Shown: positions 34,677 to 43,960 of the stretch, piece after piece | Layout of the letters: each line of letters begins with the position of its first letter | Position numbering within the stretch: the stretch's first letter is position 1 | Assembly: GCF_017814435.1 (NCBI RefSeq) | Contig: NZ_JAGJCB010000024.1 | Location: 1-49,572, forward strand | Reading direction: 5' to 3' | DNA from: Mariniflexile gromovii | Lineage (GTDB): Bacteria > Bacteroidota > Bacteroidia > Flavobacteriales > Flavobacteriaceae | DNA: 49,572 nt | Position numbers and translations under genes: made by a program | The notes under the pieces: generated by a model | Database searches by the model: none | The model's input: the letters and a program-made list of their open reading frames with translations, nothing else | Told to the model about the DNA's origin: nothing

Positions 34677-34940
34677 CTGCTAATTTCTATTTTTTTAAAT
34701 GAGTCAGATGCAATTCGTAATATGTAAACTAATGATATGTTTTGGAGTTTTTTATCACTCATTTCAAATGAATTAAAAATTATTCAGGTTAAAGATGTTC
34801 ACTTTTTTTGATTAAAAAAACAAGACCTTTGTGGACTCAAAAATACATTATTTTTAAGTGAAAATAATATTTTAAAAATTTATGTTGGAAACAAGGGTGT
34901 TTTCATTTCTTTATAAAAATCAATATTAATAAAAAGCGCC

Positions 34941-35660
34941 ATGCTATCTAAAAATCAAATCAAATTAATAACGGGTTTAAAGCAAAAAAAACAGAGGCAG
35001 CAACATGGTTTTTTTGTTGTTGAAGGCGTCAAAACAATTAAAGAATTATTACAATCTCAATTTGTGCTACACGAATTATATACTACTGAAACCTTCAATA
35101 TTGATGCCAAAAAAGAAGTTTTAATTTCTGAAGCCGATTTAAAGCGAATCAGTTTTTTAACGACACCCAATACAGCACTGGCAATTTTTAAAATACCTAC
35201 ACCAAAACCAATAGAAGCTAAGGGACTTATTGTTGCTCTTGATGCTGTGAGAGATCCAGGTAATTTAGGGACCATCATAAGGCTTTGCGACTGGTTTGGT
35301 GTGGAAAATTTAGTATGTAGCCATGAAACCGTAGATTGTTTTAACCCTAAAGTAATTCAGGCTACCATGGGTTCTATTACAAGAGTTGCCATTAATTATG
35401 TTAATTTGGGTGATTTTTTAAAATCGACCAACTTACCTGTTTTTGGTGCTTTTATGGAAGGTGAGAATGTTTATAAAACGAAACTTCCGGAAAACGGGGT
35501 TTTAGTTATGGGGAATGAAGCCAATGGGGTTTCAAAAGAAGTTGAAGCTGTAATAACCAATAAAATTTCCATCCCAAGGTTTGGCGATTTACAAGCAACC
35601 GAAAGTTTGAATGTAGCAACCGCCACGGCTATTTTGTTGAGCGAATTTAGACGGGGATAG
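34941..35660 (+). CDS. TrmH-family RNA 2'-O-methyltransferase
   Basis: The 239-residue SpoU-type SPOUT methyltransferase has an N-terminal substrate-binding domain (QHGFFVVEGVKTIKELLQS) and a catalytic knot with motifs 1-3: DAVRDPGNLGTIIRLCDWFG, GVLVMGNEANGVSKEV and RFGDLQATESLNVATATAIL. It methylates ribose in 23S rRNA or tRNA; the exact site is not predictable (RlmB-like). Confidence 0.9.
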   Translation: MLSKNQIKLITGLKQKKQRQQHGFFVVEGVKTIKELLQSQFVLHELYTTETFNIDAKKEVLISEADLKRISFLTTPNTALAIFKIPTPKPIEAKGLIVALDAVRDPGNLGTIIRLCDWFGVENLVCSHETVDCFNPKVIQATMGSITRVAINYVNLGDFLKSTNLPVFGAFMEGENVYKTKLPENGVLVMGNEANGVSKEVEAVITNKISIPRFGDLQATESLNVATATAILLSEFRRG

Positions 35661-35833
35661 TTTTCAGTCTCAGTCGCAGTTTTCAGTTAGTTGCGTTAAG
35701 TTTTTGAGTGTTTAGGTTTTTGATGGGAAATTGTTATACCGAAAACTCTTTTTTTGAATACTGATTTCGGTAACTAGTAAAACTATAAAATCACTTCTGA
35801 ATTCTCATAAAACTGCGACAGAGACTGAAAACT
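35659..35833. repeat. 175-bp unit bounded by 25-bp inverted CAGT repeats
   Basis: AGTTTTCAGTCTCAGTCGCA... (35659-35683) and its reverse complement (35809-35833) match at 24 of 25 positions. The 125-base interior holds no gene and is AT-rich. The unit lies between convergent genes (TrmH-type and porT), and its outer sequences are the same CAGT-unit family as at 6224 and 11872. It could be a bidirectional terminator or a small mobile (MITE-like) unit. Confidence 0.7.
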
Positions 35834-35836
35834 AAA

Positions 35837-36565
35837 TTATTGAAACGTGAAATTCACAAAAACACCTCTGGATTTCATGCTATTGATATTGCTGGTCCAA
35901 GGACTATCTGGGTTTTCATCTCTAACCAATTCATCATTTATTCCAAACAATCCACGGATAGAAGGTGTAAATTTGAAGTTGTGTAAGTAAAAATCAATGC
36001 CGAAACCTAACTCATAAAACAGGTTGTTTTTGGTGGTTCTAAATTGCCCATTTGAATTGTCATCTGGATTCGTTTCGTTGCTCGATAAGTTTAAAGCTGT
36101 AGAAACACCACCTACAATGAAGGGTTTAAAGTTGTTAACGCGTTTGGTTGAAACTTTAAGGAGTAAAGGTAGGTGTATGTAGGTAGATTTAACTTCTCGG
36201 GTTAAATCAGATTCTTTAACAGCAAGACCTTCAAAATATGTTTGGCTATAATATAATTCTCTGGTGGTGATAAATAAACCAGGTTCTAAGCGTAAATCCA
36301 AAAATTGGTTGATACGTAAATTTCCTATCAAACCAACACTAAAACCGGGGTTTCGTTTTACATAGATATCACGTAAATCTTCATTGTAATCGAAATTGAA
36401 ATCGTAATTATTAATACCCAAAAAGTAACCCCAACGCAATAAGTTGTAATCTGTAGAGCCTCTTCCTGAGTTTGCGTCATAGATAACTTTTTCTTTTCTA
36501 AATAACTGTGCATTAGAATTTTCAGTAATAAGCAGACATATAATTAATGCAAAAAAGTACTTCAT
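35837..36565 (-). CDS. porT: PorT-family T9SS outer-membrane protein
   Basis: The start at ATG 36565 (MKYFFALIICLLITENSNAQ) gives a clean signal peptide and 242 residues; the frame extending to 36640 overlaps ubiE. It is a beta-barrel with RWGYFLGINNYDFNFDYNED, NPGFSVGLIGNLRINQFLDL and a final VFVNFTFQ. PorT is needed for gingipain export in Porphyromonas and for T9SS and gliding in relatives. The ubiE-porT order with a 4-base gap is conserved in Flavobacteriia. Confidence 0.85.
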   Translation of the reverse strand: MKYFFALIICLLITENSNAQLFRKEKVIYDANSGRGSTDYNLLRWGYFLGINNYDFNFDYNEDLRDIYVKRNPGFSVGLIGNLRINQFLDLRLEPGLFITTRELYYSQTYFEGLAVKESDLTREVKSTYIHLPLLLKVSTKRVNNFKPFIVGGVSTALNLSSNETNPDDNSNGQFRTTKNNLFYELGFGIDFYLHNFKFTPSIRGLFGINDELVRDENPDSPWTSNINSMKSRGVFVNFTFQ

Positions 36566-36569
36566 AGTT

Positions 36570-37295
36570 TTATTTTGACGATTTATAAATAGTCGCAACC
36601 CCAAAAGTTTGCGGAAAATCTTCAACATTAATAAACCCAATTTTACGTAAAATATTGTTTAAAGCTTCACCATAAGGAAAAACAGATGCCGATTCGCATA
36701 AATATTTATAAGCACTTCTATCTTTTGAAAATAGTTTTCCTATAAGTGGTAATATGTTTTTGGTATAAAATTTATACCCTTGTTTATAAGGCGTTTTAGT
36801 TGGGATAGAGGTTTCTAAAATTACAAATGTACCGTTGGGTTTCAGTACTCTATAAATTTCTTTTAAGCCGTTTTCAAGCGTTTCAAAGTTTCTAACACCA
36901 AAAGCAACGGTAATGGCATCAAAGCTATTGTCTTCAAAAGGCATGTTTTCACTGTCGCCTAAAACCATATCTATTTTAGAATCTAGTGCCTTCTTTTTAA
37001 TTTTTTCTTTGCCAATCTCAAGCATGCCACTACTAATGTCCAGCCCAATAATTTTGGTAGCATTGGTTTCGGCCAGATTGATAGCTAAATCACCCGTTCC
37101 GGTAGCAATATCTAATATGGTTTCAGGGTTTGTTTCCTTCACCAATTTCACTACTTTTTTTCGCCACTTAATATCAATTCCAAAAGAAATAACGCGGTTT
37201 AACCCATCATAATCTCCAGAAATGGTGTCAAACATTTTAGTTACTTGCTCTTTTTTTCCTAAATCGCTGTCTTTGTAAGGCTTAATTTTTGTCAA
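36570..37295 (-). CDS. ubiE: Demethylmenaquinone methyltransferase
   Basis: This SAM-dependent methyltransferase makes the last step to menaquinone, the quinone that Na+-NQR would reduce in this organism. The 241 residues show [40 protein letters not shown] (motif I), [20 protein letters not shown] and [13 protein letters not shown]. It is cotranscribed with porT. Also called MenG. Confidence 0.95.
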   Translation of the reverse strand: MTKIKPYKDSDLGKKEQVTKMFDTISGDYDGLNRVISFGIDIKWRKKVVKLVKETNPETILDIATGTGDLAINLAETNATKIIGLDISSGMLEIGKEKIKKKALDSKIDMVLGDSENMPFEDNSFDAITVAFGVRNFETLENGLKEIYRVLKPNGTFVILETSIPTKTPYKQGYKFYTKNILPLIGKLFSKDRSAYKYLCESASVFPYGEALNNILRKIGFINVEDFPQTFGVATIYKSSK

Positions 37296-37311
37296 TGCAA
37301 TGTTTTTTTGG

Positions 37312-37319
37312 CAAACCTA
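37312..37319 (-). promoter_or_regulatory. Candidate -7 element of ubiE-porT
   Basis: TAGGTTTG on the minus strand fits TAnnTTTG, 17 bases before the ubiE ATG. Confidence 0.4.
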
Positions 37320-37511
37320 CATAATTTATTTCTACTTTAAAATATCAATTAAAATCTAAATACATTTATGGCTTGAATAATTTTATCTTTAAAGTAATAT
37401 ATAACTGCAACTTGTAGCCTTTATTGGTTGCGTAAAGCTATTTTAATGTACAAATTGTAAATTATAGTATATTGCACTACCTTTAAAGGTGTTTTAAAAT
37501 AATGTTAGCAC

Positions 37512-38861
37512 ATGAAAATAATTATAGCTGGAGCTGGTGAAGTAGGGTTTCATTTGGCTAAGTTGTTATCTTACGAATCTCAAGAAATTACTTTAATAGA
37601 CCCAAACAAAGTAAGTTTAGCCTACGCCGATACTCATTTAGATATTAGGGTAATTAGGGGTGATGCTACATCAATAGCCATTTTAAAAGAAGCTCGTGTT
37701 GATTCTTGCGAATTGTTTATAGCCGTAACATCAAGTGAAACTACTAATATTACTGTATGTGTCTTGGCCAAACAATTGGGAGCCAAAAGAACCATTGCCA
37801 GAATTTCAAATACTGAATTTATACATCATAAAGAAGAAGTTGGCTTTACAAAATTTGGTATTGATGAATTGATTTCTCCAGAAGCTTTAGCAGCATCAGA
37901 GATTGAATTATCATTAAAACAATCATCATTTAATGAAAATTACGAGTTTGAGAATGGTGCGCTTACCATGGCGGGTTTAACGCTATCCAAATCGGCGTCT
38001 TTTGTTGGAAAAACAGTGAAAGAAGCTGCTGAAATTTTCCCGGAATTACATTTTGTACCTATAGCCATACAGCGTTTTGGAACACAATTTACCATAATCC
38101 CACGTGGAGATACTAAGTTTAAACGTGGTGATAATGTGGTGTTTATAACCTCGGAAGGTGGCGGTGATGAGTTGTGCAGGCTTACCGGAAAAACAAATAG
38201 AGCCTTAAAAAATGTGATGATTTTAGGAGGAAGCCAAATAGGTTTTAAAACCGCTAGAGATTTAAGTGAAAAAGGCTTTAATGTGAAACTTTTAGAAGGC
38301 AATAGAGATCGTGCTTTTGAACTTGCCGAAATACTAACCAAGGTGTTGGTTATAAATAGCGACGGACGAAATGTTGATTTACTGGACGAAGAAAACCTTA
38401 GCGATATGGATGCTTTTATTGCTGTTGGAGGAAATTCTGAAACCAATATCATGTCTTGTTTGGTGGCAAAATCAAAAGGTGTTAAAAAAACCATTGCTTT
38501 GGTTGAGAATATGGATTATTTTGAACTGTCGCATTCCATAGGAATTGATACATTGGTGAATAAAAAGCTATTGGCTGCCAATAATATTTTTAGATATATA
38601 CGAAGAGGTGATGTGGTGGCCATGACAAAACTGAACAATTTAAATGCGGAATTGTTGGAGTTTGAGGTAAAAGGCACCTCTGCAATTTGTAATAAAACTA
38701 TTAAAATGGTAGATTTTCCACGGTCTGCGATTGTTGGAGGCGTTATTAGAGACGGCGTTGGTATGATTGCGCTGGGTAATTTTAAAATTCAAGAAGGCGA
38801 TAGAGTTGTGGTGTGTTGTTTGCTTCAATCTATAAAACGGGTTGAAAAATTATTCCTTTAA
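37512..38861 (+). CDS. trkA: Trk system potassium uptake regulator TrkA
   Basis: The 449-residue cytoplasmic gating ring subunit has two RCK modules: Rossmann fold 1 (MKIIIAGAGEVGFHLAKLLS), TrkA_C (~140-225), Rossmann fold 2 (NVMILGGSQIGFKTARDLSE) and TrkA_C (~365-449). It binds NAD(H)/ATP and controls TrkH. The trkH TTG starts 12 bases after its stop. Confidence 0.95.
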   Translation: MKIIIAGAGEVGFHLAKLLSYESQEITLIDPNKVSLAYADTHLDIRVIRGDATSIAILKEARVDSCELFIAVTSSETTNITVCVLAKQLGAKRTIARISNTEFIHHKEEVGFTKFGIDELISPEALAASEIELSLKQSSFNENYEFENGALTMAGLTLSKSASFVGKTVKEAAEIFPELHFVPIAIQRFGTQFTIIPRGDTKFKRGDNVVFITSEGGGDELCRLTGKTNRALKNVMILGGSQIGFKTARDLSEKGFNVKLLEGNRDRAFELAEILTKVLVINSDGRNVDLLDEENLSDMDAFIAVGGNSETNIMSCLVAKSKGVKKTIALVENMDYFELSHSIGIDTLVNKKLLAANNIFRYIRRGDVVAMTKLNNLNAELLEFEVKGTSAICNKTIKMVDFPRSAIVGGVIRDGVGMIALGNFKIQEGDRVVVCCLLQSIKRVEKLFL

Positions 38862-38873
38862 AAATATCAAGAA

Positions 38874-40367
38874 TTGAAACTCAACTATAAAATTATTTTT
38901 CATTTTTTAGGACTGCTGTTAGTGTTTAATGGTGGTTTTATGCTATTGTCATCACTTGTAAGTTATTTTTATGATGATGGTGTTACGTTGCAAATATTTT
39001 TTGCGGGTTTGTTTACCATCATCATTGGTATGGTAACCATGTTATTTACTAGAAAGCATAAAAAAGAAATGAACAAGCGGGAAGGTTACATTGTGGTTAC
39101 CTTTGGCTGGATTATTATGTCTTTGTCTGGCACCTTGCCATATGTGTTAACCCAAAGCATTCCAAGTTTTACGAATGCGTTTTTTGAAACCATGTCGGGT
39201 TATACCACAACGGGCGCATCTATTTTAAACGATATTGAAATAATGCCCGAAGGGATTTTGTTTTGGCGAAGCACCACACATTGGATTGGCGGCATGGGAA
39301 TTATTGTGCTGGCCATTGCTATTCTGCCGTTATTGGGCATAGGAGGGATGCAGCTTTTTGCAGCCGAAGCACCAGGACCCAGTGGCGACAAATTACACCC
39401 TAGGATAACCGATACAGCCAAACGTTTATGGCTTATCTATTTTGGTTACACCGCAGCCGAAACCCTATTTCTTAAATTGGCAGGTATGTCTTTTTTCGAT
39501 GCCATCAATCATTCCATGGCAACCCTGTCAACCGGCGGTTTTTCAACAAAAAATGCTAGTGTAGCCTATTGGAACAACCAACCCATTATCCAATATATCA
39601 TCATATTATTTATGTTTTTGGCGGGTTCAAATTTTGTATTGAGTTATTTTGCATTTAAAGGAAGGGTTCAAAAAATAATTAATGATGAAGAGTTTAAACT
39701 CTACTTTAAGTTTGTAGTTGTTTTTACCATCATAGCGGCACTTATTATTTATTTTAAGGCAGATATGGAAGCTTCATCAATAAACCACCCCATGGTATGG
39801 GGCAAAGCGGAAAGTGCTTTTAGACATTCCTTATTTCAAGTATTAACAGTTATTACAACTACTGGTTTTATAAGTGCCGACTATACGCTCTGGACACCCT
39901 TTTTAGTGGTTTTCTTTTTCGGACTTATGTTTCTGGGTGGTTCAGCAGGAAGTACCTCGGGTGGTGTAAAAGTAGTGCGCCATTTAATACTTATAAAAAA
40001 TGGTTTTTTAGAATTTAAACGAACACTGCACCCCAACGCCATCGTGCCGGTAAGGTATAATAATAAAGCCATTAACAGGTTTATTGTATTTAATGTATTG
40101 GCATTTTTTATACTGTATATGCTGTCGTTTATTGTGGGGGCTTTGGTGTTTTCCATGTTCAAAATAGATTTTGAATCTGCTATTGGTTTATCTGCTTCCA
40201 GTTTGGGAAATATTGGGCCAGCACTAGGCAGTTTTGGTCCAGTAAATAACTATGCAGCGTTACCGCCGCTAGCACAATGGTGGTCCTCTTTTTTAATGCT
40301 AATTGGGCGTTTAGAATTGTTTACGGTACTAATTTTATTTACACCTTTCTTTTGGCGAAATAGGTAA
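38874..40367 (+). CDS. trkH: Trk potassium channel TrkH
   Basis: The 497-residue K+ channel has four pore loops, each with its selectivity glycine: SGYTTTGAS, ATLSTGGFST, VITTTGFIS and SSLGNIGPAL. The start is TTG at 38874 and gives a normal N-terminus (MKLNYKIIFHFLGLLL); no nearby ATG replaces it. With TrkA it makes a K+ uptake system for osmotic balance, in the same window as the sodium pump. Confidence 0.93.
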   Translation: MKLNYKIIFHFLGLLLVFNGGFMLLSSLVSYFYDDGVTLQIFFAGLFTIIIGMVTMLFTRKHKKEMNKREGYIVVTFGWIIMSLSGTLPYVLTQSIPSFTNAFFETMSGYTTTGASILNDIEIMPEGILFWRSTTHWIGGMGIIVLAIAILPLLGIGGMQLFAAEAPGPSGDKLHPRITDTAKRLWLIYFGYTAAETLFLKLAGMSFFDAINHSMATLSTGGFSTKNASVAYWNNQPIIQYIIILFMFLAGSNFVLSYFAFKGRVQKIINDEEFKLYFKFVVVFTIIAALIIYFKADMEASSINHPMVWGKAESAFRHSLFQVLTVITTTGFISADYTLWTPFLVVFFFGLMFLGGSAGSTSGGVKVVRHLILIKNGFLEFKRTLHPNAIVPVRYNNKAINRFIVFNVLAFFILYMLSFIVGALVFSMFKIDFESAIGLSASSLGNIGPALGSFGPVNNYAALPPLAQWWSSFLMLIGRLELFTVLILFTPFFWRNR

Positions 40368-40386
40368 TTCCTGCGCAGGCAGGAAT
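40367..40386. repeat. Dispersed palindrome ATTCCTGCGCAGGCAGGAAT
   Basis: An 8-bp stem (ATTCCTGC/GCAGGAAT) with loop GCAG starts within the trkH stop. Related ATTCCTGCxx..GCAGGAAT palindromes are common between flavobacterial genes (from memory). It may end the trk transcript. Confidence 0.6.
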
Positions 40387-40389
40387 CTC

Positions 40390-40814
40390 ATTATTTTAAG
40401 TTTCTTAGGGTGTGAATGTTACTATTACCCTGAAATTAGGTTGTAAAACCAATACGTAAAGACTTGTAATACAACGTAATTTCCTTGAGATAGCATCTAC
40501 GATTATAAAGTCATTGATTATATAAATATTGTTGAAAATTGAGAGGCTAAATTGGAACTTATAGGAAAAAGAATTTATGTGACACTTTTTTATGTAAACA
40601 ACTGAATTTACCAACTCAAATCTGACTTTTAAAAAGATCGATGAAATGAAATGTGCAAACTGAAATGTAAACGTTTAGCCTCAAAAAACTAACCTCTAAA
40701 ATGGTTCTTTTTAAATCATTTTTTGAAACAAAGTTATAATAAGATAATCGTGATTTAGCAATTACTAAAACCAAAAAGGCAGTTCATTTAACTTTAAAGA
40801 ATAATGGTAATATT
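40390..40814. other. Gene-free stretch between trkH and the TPR gene
   Basis: About 425 bases of AT-rich sequence between convergent genes. A minus-strand frame of 69 codons (40405-40614) has no ribosome site and no family features, so it is left out. No repeat, tRNA or hairpin stands out. Confidence 0.5.
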
Positions 40815-41771
40815 TTACAGTTTAGACATCGTATTGAAATTAGCATTAAATAAATAGTATTGATTTTGATACCAATAGGTATTTTTAAATTCGTCAATAG
40901 ATTCTGCGTTTCCTTCTGGTGATATAATTGCTTTTGCTTTCTGGAAATATAATTTAGTATTATTTAAATCGTTCATTTTGTAATAGGTTAGGGCTAAACC
41001 TAAAAGTGCATCAAAATCTAAAGAATCAAATCGCAAAGCATTATTGTAATCTAAAATAGCTTCATTGTATTTTCCTAATAATAAAAAAGAAGTTCCTCTA
41101 TAAAAATAGGCATAAGCATTGTTTTCATTTAATTTTAAAGCGGTTGTAAGGTCTAAATTGGCCTTTTCGTAATAATTAATGCCCAAATAAAACACCCCTC
41201 TGTTGTAGTAGGAATCTGAACTTGGGTCTGCCAAAATAGCAAGCGAATAATCATTCAGTGCTAACGGATATTTTTCTAAGGCATTATAGGCGGCAGCTCT
41301 TAAAAAATATGTTTTAGGCTCGGTAGGTACCGCTCTAATTACCAATGTAAAATCTTTAATGGCTTCTTCAAAATTACCTAAATCGAACTTTACACATCCA
41401 AGACTATAAAGGGCATCAATAAAATTAGGGTCTAGTTTGTAAGCGTTTTCATAATCTTCTTGAGCGCCTACATAATTTTTTAAATTGTAACGCGAATTTC
41501 CTCTGTTGTAATAAGTGTCAGCATCTGGCTGCAAAACAATTATTTTAGAATAATCTACTATAGCGCCAGAATAATCGCCTAAATCATTTTTAGCAAGTCC
41601 TCTATAAAAATAAGCATCCAAATTTTTAGGTTCCAGTTCTATAATTTGGGTGTAAAGCTCTATTTTTTCGGTTAAATTGGTTGTTTTGTTGGCTTGCCTG
41701 AACAATTTATTAACTTGAGAAAAAGCTAATAGTGGACAAATAAGGAGTATTAAAATTATATTTTTTTTCAT
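40815..41771 (-). CDS. Secreted TPR-repeat protein
   Basis: The 318-residue product has a signal peptide (MKKNIILILLICPLLAFSQ) and about seven tetratricopeptide repeats covering residues 30-285, recognisable by recurring DAYFYRGLAKNDLGDYSGAI, DTYYNRGNSRYNLKNYVGAQ and NAYAYFYRGTSFLLLGKYNE. TPRs bind protein partners; it is probably periplasmic. No partner is adjacent. Confidence 0.85.
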   Translation of the reverse strand: MKKNIILILLICPLLAFSQVNKLFRQANKTTNLTEKIELYTQIIELEPKNLDAYFYRGLAKNDLGDYSGAIVDYSKIIVLQPDADTYYNRGNSRYNLKNYVGAQEDYENAYKLDPNFIDALYSLGCVKFDLGNFEEAIKDFTLVIRAVPTEPKTYFLRAAAYNALEKYPLALNDYSLAILADPSSDSYYNRGVFYLGINYYEKANLDLTTALKLNENNAYAYFYRGTSFLLLGKYNEAILDYNNALRFDSLDFDALLGLALTYYKMNDLNNTKLYFQKAKAIISPEGNAESIDEFKNTYWYQNQYYLFNANFNTMSKL

Positions 41772-41934
41772 GTATATTTTATCGTTTTATAATGGATACA
41801 TGTTGTTCGCTATTGATTATTTCGGTGTGGAATAAACATTGTAACATGCTCGTTTTATAAATAAGTAGTTATCAAATAATATGCCTTACTATCTTTTAAG
41901 ACCAATGAAAGGTAATTAAATTTTCAATAAAAAG

Positions 41935-41964
41935 AATAAACCCAACAAAATTGTCGGGTTTATT
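41935..41964. terminator. Hairpin between pruA and the TPR gene
   Basis: AATAAACCCAACAA and TTGTCGGGTTTATT pair at 13 of 14 positions with only AA between the arms, so the closing pairs must open. It could end the pruA transcript, whose stop is ~215 bases away, or insulate the TPR promoter. Confidence 0.6.
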
Positions 41965-42050
41965 AATTGAAAAATTTATTTTACTTGTTATCTGTATCAA
42001 TCATAAATTACTGTCCCTTGGAGCATTGCCGAAAACAAAACAAGTTTTGG

Positions 42051-42103
42051 TTGAAGTTAGCTCGCAAAGCGAATCGAAAGGTAATAAACCTTAATAACTT
42101 CAA
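42051..42103. ncRNA. Possible three-way junction structure downstream of pruA
   Basis: TTGAAGTTA (42051-42059) pairs with TAACTTCAA (42095-42103). Inside it two hairpins fit: TCGC-AAA-GCGA and AAGGT-AATAA-ACCTT. A closing stem with two internal hairpins is an RNA-like three-way junction, directly followed by a dispersed palindrome. No known RNA family was recognised. Confidence 0.35.
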
Positions 42104-42106
42104 AAC

Positions 42107-42134
42107 GAGGTCTCGACTGCGCTCGACCTGACAT
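42107..42134. repeat. Dispersed palindrome, copy B
   Basis: These 28 bases are the exact reverse complement of 8604-8631, with core GGTCTCGACTGCGCTCGACC. Confidence 0.85.
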
Positions 42135-42180
42135 GGTTAATTTTATTATGATTGATTAAGGATAATATTCAATTTATTTT

Positions 42181-43809
42181 TTATTCCCCTAAAAACGGGT
42201 AACGATAATCTGTTGGTGTTACAAAGGTTTCTTTTATTAATCTCGTGGATACCCAACGTAATAAGTTTTGTGGACTTCCAGCTTTATCATTCGTTCCAGA
42301 AGAACGTGCGCCACCAAAAGGCTGTTGCCCTACAACGGCACCCGTACATTTATCGTTAATATAAAAGTTTCCTGCACAATTTTGTAATGCGGTTGTTGCC
42401 TGAGTAATCGCGTATCTATCTGTAGCTAAAATTGCTCCTGTTAGGGCATATTCGCTGGTGCTATCTACTAATTCTAACGTGTCTGCATAGGCATCATCTT
42501 CATAAACGTAAATAGTAATTACAGGGCCAAATAACTCGGTATGCATGGTTGTATAATTCGGATTGCTTGTTACAATAATCGTAGGTTCTATAAAATAACC
42601 TTTGCTTTTATCGTAATTGCCACCAGCAATAATTTCAACATCGGCATCTTTTTTGGCAGCATCAATATACTTAGCTAATTTATCAAAAGAACCTTCATGA
42701 ATTACGGCTGTTATAAAATTACCCATATCTTCCGGTGAACCCATTTTGAATGATTTTACATCTTCAATGATCAGTTTTTTTACTTCAGCCCATAGGCTCT
42801 TCGGAATATAAGCCCTGGAAGCAGCACTACATTTTTGGCCCTGAAACTCAAAAGCACCGCGAACAATAGCTGTAGACACCTGTTTGGGTACCGCGCTTTT
42901 GTGGGCCATGATAAAATCTTTTCCGCCAGTTTCCCCAACAATTCTTGGGTAGGTTTTATAGTTGTGTATATTGTTGCCTATTTGTTTCCAAAGTTCTTTA
43001 AAAATAAAGGTAGAACCTGTAAAATGTAATCCCGAAAAATCTGGACTTGACAATACGGTTTCAGATATCATAACAGGGTCGCCAAAAACCACGTTAATAA
43101 CTCCAGGAGGTACTCCGGCTTCTTCAAAAATATCCATAATTACCTTGGCTGAATACACTTGGCTATCACTTGGTTTCCAAATTACAACATTTCCCATTAA
43201 CGCCATACATGCGGGTAAATTTCCGGCAATGGCAGTGAAATTAAAAGGTGTCACTGCATAAGTGAACCCTTCTAAAGGTCTGTATTCAACGCGGTTCCAA
43301 GCATCACTGGTACTTTTAGGTTGCTCACTGTAAATCTCCGTCATGTATTGTACATTAAAACGTAAAAAATCTACAAGCTCACAAGCCGAATCAATTTCTG
43401 CTTGAAATATGTTTTTTGACTGCCCTATCATGGTAGCAGCATTAATTTTATAACGGTAAGGGCCTGCAACCAATTCGGCTGCTTTTAAAAATATGGCAGC
43501 ACGTTGTTCCCAAGGCATTAAGGACCATGCTTTTCTTGCTTCTAAAGCAGTCGCAATGGCATCTTCTACATGTTTTTTTTCAGCTAAATGATAAGTTCCT
43601 ACCACGTGTTTATGGTCGTGTGGAGGCGACATGGTTCTGGTATTTCCTGTTGTTATATGCTGCCCGTTTATATATAAAGGTACATCTACTTTGCTGGTGT
43701 ACATCTCTTTATAAGCCTTTAATACAGCGTCGCGTTCAGGTGTTCCCGGTGCGTAACTTTTAATAGGTTCGTTAATAGCAATTGGTACATTAAAAAAACC
43801 TTTTCCCAT
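42181..43809 (-). CDS. pruA: L-glutamate gamma-semialdehyde dehydrogenase
   Basis: The 542-residue NAD-dependent aldehyde dehydrogenase (delta-1-pyrroline-5-carboxylate dehydrogenase) oxidises glutamate semialdehyde to glutamate, the second step of proline use. Family motifs: RIVGETGGKDFIMAHKSA (general base Glu), FEFQGQKCSAASRAYIP (catalytic Cys), HTELFGPVITIYVYED and QPFGGARSSGTNDKAG. It is the stand-alone type; the proline dehydrogenase gene is not in the window. Confidence 0.94.
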   Translation of the reverse strand: MGKGFFNVPIAINEPIKSYAPGTPERDAVLKAYKEMYTSKVDVPLYINGQHITTGNTRTMSPPHDHKHVVGTYHLAEKKHVEDAIATALEARKAWSLMPWEQRAAIFLKAAELVAGPYRYKINAATMIGQSKNIFQAEIDSACELVDFLRFNVQYMTEIYSEQPKSTSDAWNRVEYRPLEGFTYAVTPFNFTAIAGNLPACMALMGNVVIWKPSDSQVYSAKVIMDIFEEAGVPPGVINVVFGDPVMISETVLSSPDFSGLHFTGSTFIFKELWKQIGNNIHNYKTYPRIVGETGGKDFIMAHKSAVPKQVSTAIVRGAFEFQGQKCSAASRAYIPKSLWAEVKKLIIEDVKSFKMGSPEDMGNFITAVIHEGSFDKLAKYIDAAKKDADVEIIAGGNYDKSKGYFIEPTIIVTSNPNYTTMHTELFGPVITIYVYEDDAYADTLELVDSTSEYALTGAILATDRYAITQATTALQNCAGNFYINDKCTGAVVGQQPFGGARSSGTNDKAGSPQNLLRWVSTRLIKETFVTPTDYRYPFLGE

Positions 43810-43851
43810 GATTTGTTTGTTTTTGTTATTGAATTATCAGTAAATTGGCCA

Positions 43852-43859
43852 CAAATTTA
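43852..43859 (-). promoter_or_regulatory. Candidate -7 element of pruA
   Basis: TAAATTTG on the minus strand fits TAnnTTTG, 43 bases before the ATG. Confidence 0.4.
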
Positions 43860-43960
43860 CGAATTTTCAAACGATTTATTACGGTGATTCGCTCTTAAAA
43901 ACACGTTAAAGTTTATTTGTTTTTTGTAAGTTGCTAATCTGTTTTCAGACTATAGTTTTT

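Noticed and set aside
40405-40614. 69-codon minus-strand frame in the gap after trkH
   Set aside because: No ribosome site, no family signature, odd composition; likely a chance frame in AT-rich DNA.
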